DNA from: Nitrospiraceae bacterium
GTDB lineage: Bacteria > Nitrospirota > Nitrospiria > Nitrospirales > Nitrospiraceae
Reading direction: 5' to 3'
NCBI GenBank assembly: GCA_005800255.1
Contig: SYGW01000064.1
Coordinates: 1-5,742, forward strand
DNA length: 5,742 bases
Shown here: positions 4,355-5,742 of the stretch, piece after piece
Position numbering within the stretch: position 1 is the first letter of the stretch
Layout: every line of letters starts with the position of its first letter
Position numbers and translations under genes: made by a program
Notes under the pieces: generated by a model
What the model saw: the letters and a program-made list of their open reading frames with translations, nothing else
Told to the model about the DNA's origin: nothing
Databases searched by the model: none

Positions 4355-5742
4355 GGAACGTGAAACGGGAAACGAGAAATGTGAAACGATGGAGATTCGC
4401 CCTCTGTGCGATGCTCATGGCGGTTGCCATTCCGGTGCTGACTGCCTGTGCCGGGAATCTCGCGCTGGGCGATCCCAGGCAGATGACCTTCAAGCCGGTT
4501 GAGTTCACTCCGCCAGAACCGGACCGTGTGGTGCTGGAAAACGGGATCATTGTTTATCTGCTGGAGGACCATGAGCTGCCCCTGGTCAGCATTACTGTCA
4601 CCATGAAAACGGGAGGCTGGCTCGATCCGGCCGACAAGGTCGGCCTGGCCTCCCTGATCGGCTCCCTCATGAGGACCGGCGGCGGCGGCGGTCTGTCGGC
4701 CGAGCGAGTGGATGAAGAACTTGAACAGTTTGCTGGGGATGTCGGGATTTCGATCGGCCGGAAATCAGGCTCCGCCTCGCTGGACGTCCTGAGTAAAGAT
4801 TTAAAGCGGGGGCTTCAGATTTTTGCGGGACTGATTCGGACGCCGGCCTTTGAGCCGGCTCAGGTTGAATTGGCTAAGCTGCAATCCATCGAAGGGATTC
4901 GCCGCAGGCAGGATAATCCCGGTTCGATCGTGAGCCGCGAGTTCGTGAAGCTCCTCTATGGAGCGGAGCACCCCACGGCGCGTGAAAGCAGCGTCGAGTC
5001 CATCGCCCGCATTACCAGGGAGGATCTGATCGCCTTTTACCGGAAGACCATCCATCCGAATGGCATGATGTTGGGGGTGACGGGAGACTTCGACAAGTCC
5101 GCGATGCTGGCCCTGTTGCGTGAAACCTTCGGCGATTGGAAGCCAGGTGAGGGTCCGGTCTTGACGATCGCCGATGCGCCCCAGAATCAGACGGGGAAGC
5201 CGGTCGTCCGGTTCGTGAACAAGGATACCTCGCAAACGCATCTCCGCGTCGGTCATCTGTCGATCAAGGAAAGCGATCCGGACTATGTGGCCCTCGCGAT
5301 TGCGAACGATATCCTGGGCGGCAGCTCCTTCCGCAGCCGCCTCTTCAACGATGTGCGGACCAAGCGGGGCCTGGCCTATTCGGTCGGCAGCCGTTTGAAT
5401 ACTGGGGTGCATGATCAAGGGGTCTGGCTGATGAGGGCGGAGACGAAGCTTCCCTCGACGCAAGAGGTCATTACCCGGTTCATCGCGAACATGGAACGGA
5501 TGAGGACCGAGCTGGTGACGGACAGCGAGCTGGCTGAAGCCAAAGAGGCCTATGTGAATTCATTTGTCTTCTCCTTCGCCAGTTCGTCGGCGATCGTGGG
5601 ACGGCTGGTTGAGCTGGAATACGACGGACTTCCTCCCGATTTCCTCCAGCAATTGCGGGCCAGGGTCGTGGCCTTGACGAAGGAAGAAATTCTGGCGGCG
5701 GCGAAGAAACATTTCAATCCGGAGCGATTGACCATCGTGGCC
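4351..5742 (+). CDS. M16 family lipoprotein, non-catalytic partner subunit (3' end beyond window)
   Basis: 464 codons are visible and the frame is open at the window edge; the family's usual end (a TIV-hydrophobic strand followed by GD) suggests only a few tens of residues are missing. The N-terminus is basic (residues 1-15), then hydrophobic, ending in the lipobox L-T-A-C with C33 as the lipidated cysteine; Ala at +2 suggests the outer membrane under the Lol rule. M16 domain 1 starts at LENGIIVYLLEDHELPLVS, but the zinc motif is gone: GLASLIGSL has S101, G104 and S105 where HxxEH would be. Domain 2 keeps SRLFNDVRTKRGLAYSV with R336 and Y343, the substrate-binding pair. GAGGTGG lies just before the ATG at 4351, which overlaps the upstream TGA. 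A heptamer repeat (4353-4387) forms the first codons, and four GGC plus one GGT encode five glycines at 4678-4692. It is best explained as the pseudo-peptidase half of a heterodimer. Confidence 0.92.
   Translation, partial: MRNVKRETRNVKRWRFALCAMLMAVAIPVLTACAGNLALGDPRQMTFKPVEFTPPEPDRVVLENGIIVYLLEDHELPLVSITVTMKTGGWLDPADKVGLASLIGSLMRTGGGGGLSAERVDEELEQFAGDVGISIGRKSGSASLDVLSKDLKRGLQIFAGLIRTPAFEPAQVELAKLQSIEGIRRRQDNPGSIVSREFVKLLYGAEHPTARESSVESIARITREDLIAFYRKTIHPNGMMLGVTGDFDKSAMLALLRETFGDWKPGEGPVLTIADAPQNQTGKPVVRFVNKDTSQTHLRVGHLSIKESDPDYVALAIANDILGGSSFRSRLFNDVRTKRGLAYSVGSRLNTGVHDQGVWLMRAETKLPSTQEVITRFIANMERMRTELVTDSELAEAKEAYVNSFVFSFASSSAIVGRLVELEYDGLPPDFLQQLRARVVALTKEEILAAAKKHFNPERLTIVA
4353..4387 (+). 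repeat. Tandem heptamer array (consensus GNGAAAC, five units) in the start of the M16 lipoprotein gene
   Basis: Five adjacent seven-base units are visible: GAGGAAC, GTGAAAC, GGGAAAC, GAGAAAT, GTGAAAC. Three units make 21 bases, so the protein shows a seven-residue repeat (RNVKRET, then RNVKRWR) that makes up the basic n-region of the lipoprotein signal. Because seven is not a multiple of three, gain or loss of one or two units would shift the reading frame immediately after the start codon. Confidence 0.7.

Noticed and set aside
4801..5463. Minus-strand open frame of 220 codons
   Set aside because: It is antisense to the M16 lipoprotein gene, which shows family motifs throughout; long antisense frames are common in high-GC coding sequence.

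Overview
The window is about 58-60% G+C by eye, gene-dense and bacterial. Several things resemble Nitrospira (phylum Nitrospirota): the hemL N-terminus, the run of envelope-protein genes joined by ATGA overlaps, a palindromic interspersed repeat with AGGCTG(C/T)T(G/C)AAAAA-type ends, and a GTGAAAC-type heptamer array. I remember these as features of Nitrospira genomes but cannot search here, so the taxon is an inference.

Layout. The minus-strand block runs right to left. A guanyl-specific RNase of the barnase/RNase Sa type with an export signal (1281-880) overlaps its barstar-family inhibitor (883-356) by four bases. A 123-bp palindromic element (231-353) comes next, ending two bases short of the barstar stop codon. 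The first 58 codons of hemL (glutamate-1-semialdehyde aminomutase, 176-1) then leave the window. A divergent intergenic region (1282-1578) separates this block from the plus-strand block.

The plus-strand block is a tight four-gene operon. It holds an exported 183-residue protein of unknown function (1579-2130), a Gph-type HAD phosphatase (2127-2777), an exported M16 zinc peptidase with an intact HLYEH motif (2774-4354), and an M16-family lipoprotein that has lost all three zinc-motif residues (4351 to the window end). All three junctions are ATGA four-base overlaps.

How the genes work together. The RNase and barstar form a toxin/inhibitor pair: an exported nuclease and a cytosolic inhibitor that protects the producer. 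The two M16 proteins look like halves of one enzyme. The first carries the zinc site but lacks the tyrosine of the C-terminal substrate-binding Arg/Tyr pair; the second lacks the zinc site but keeps that pair (R336/Y343). The predicted product is a heterodimeric peptidase in the periplasm, tethered by the lipid on the second subunit. Good -35/-10 candidates precede hemL and the RNase gene; the promoter of the four-gene operon is uncertain.
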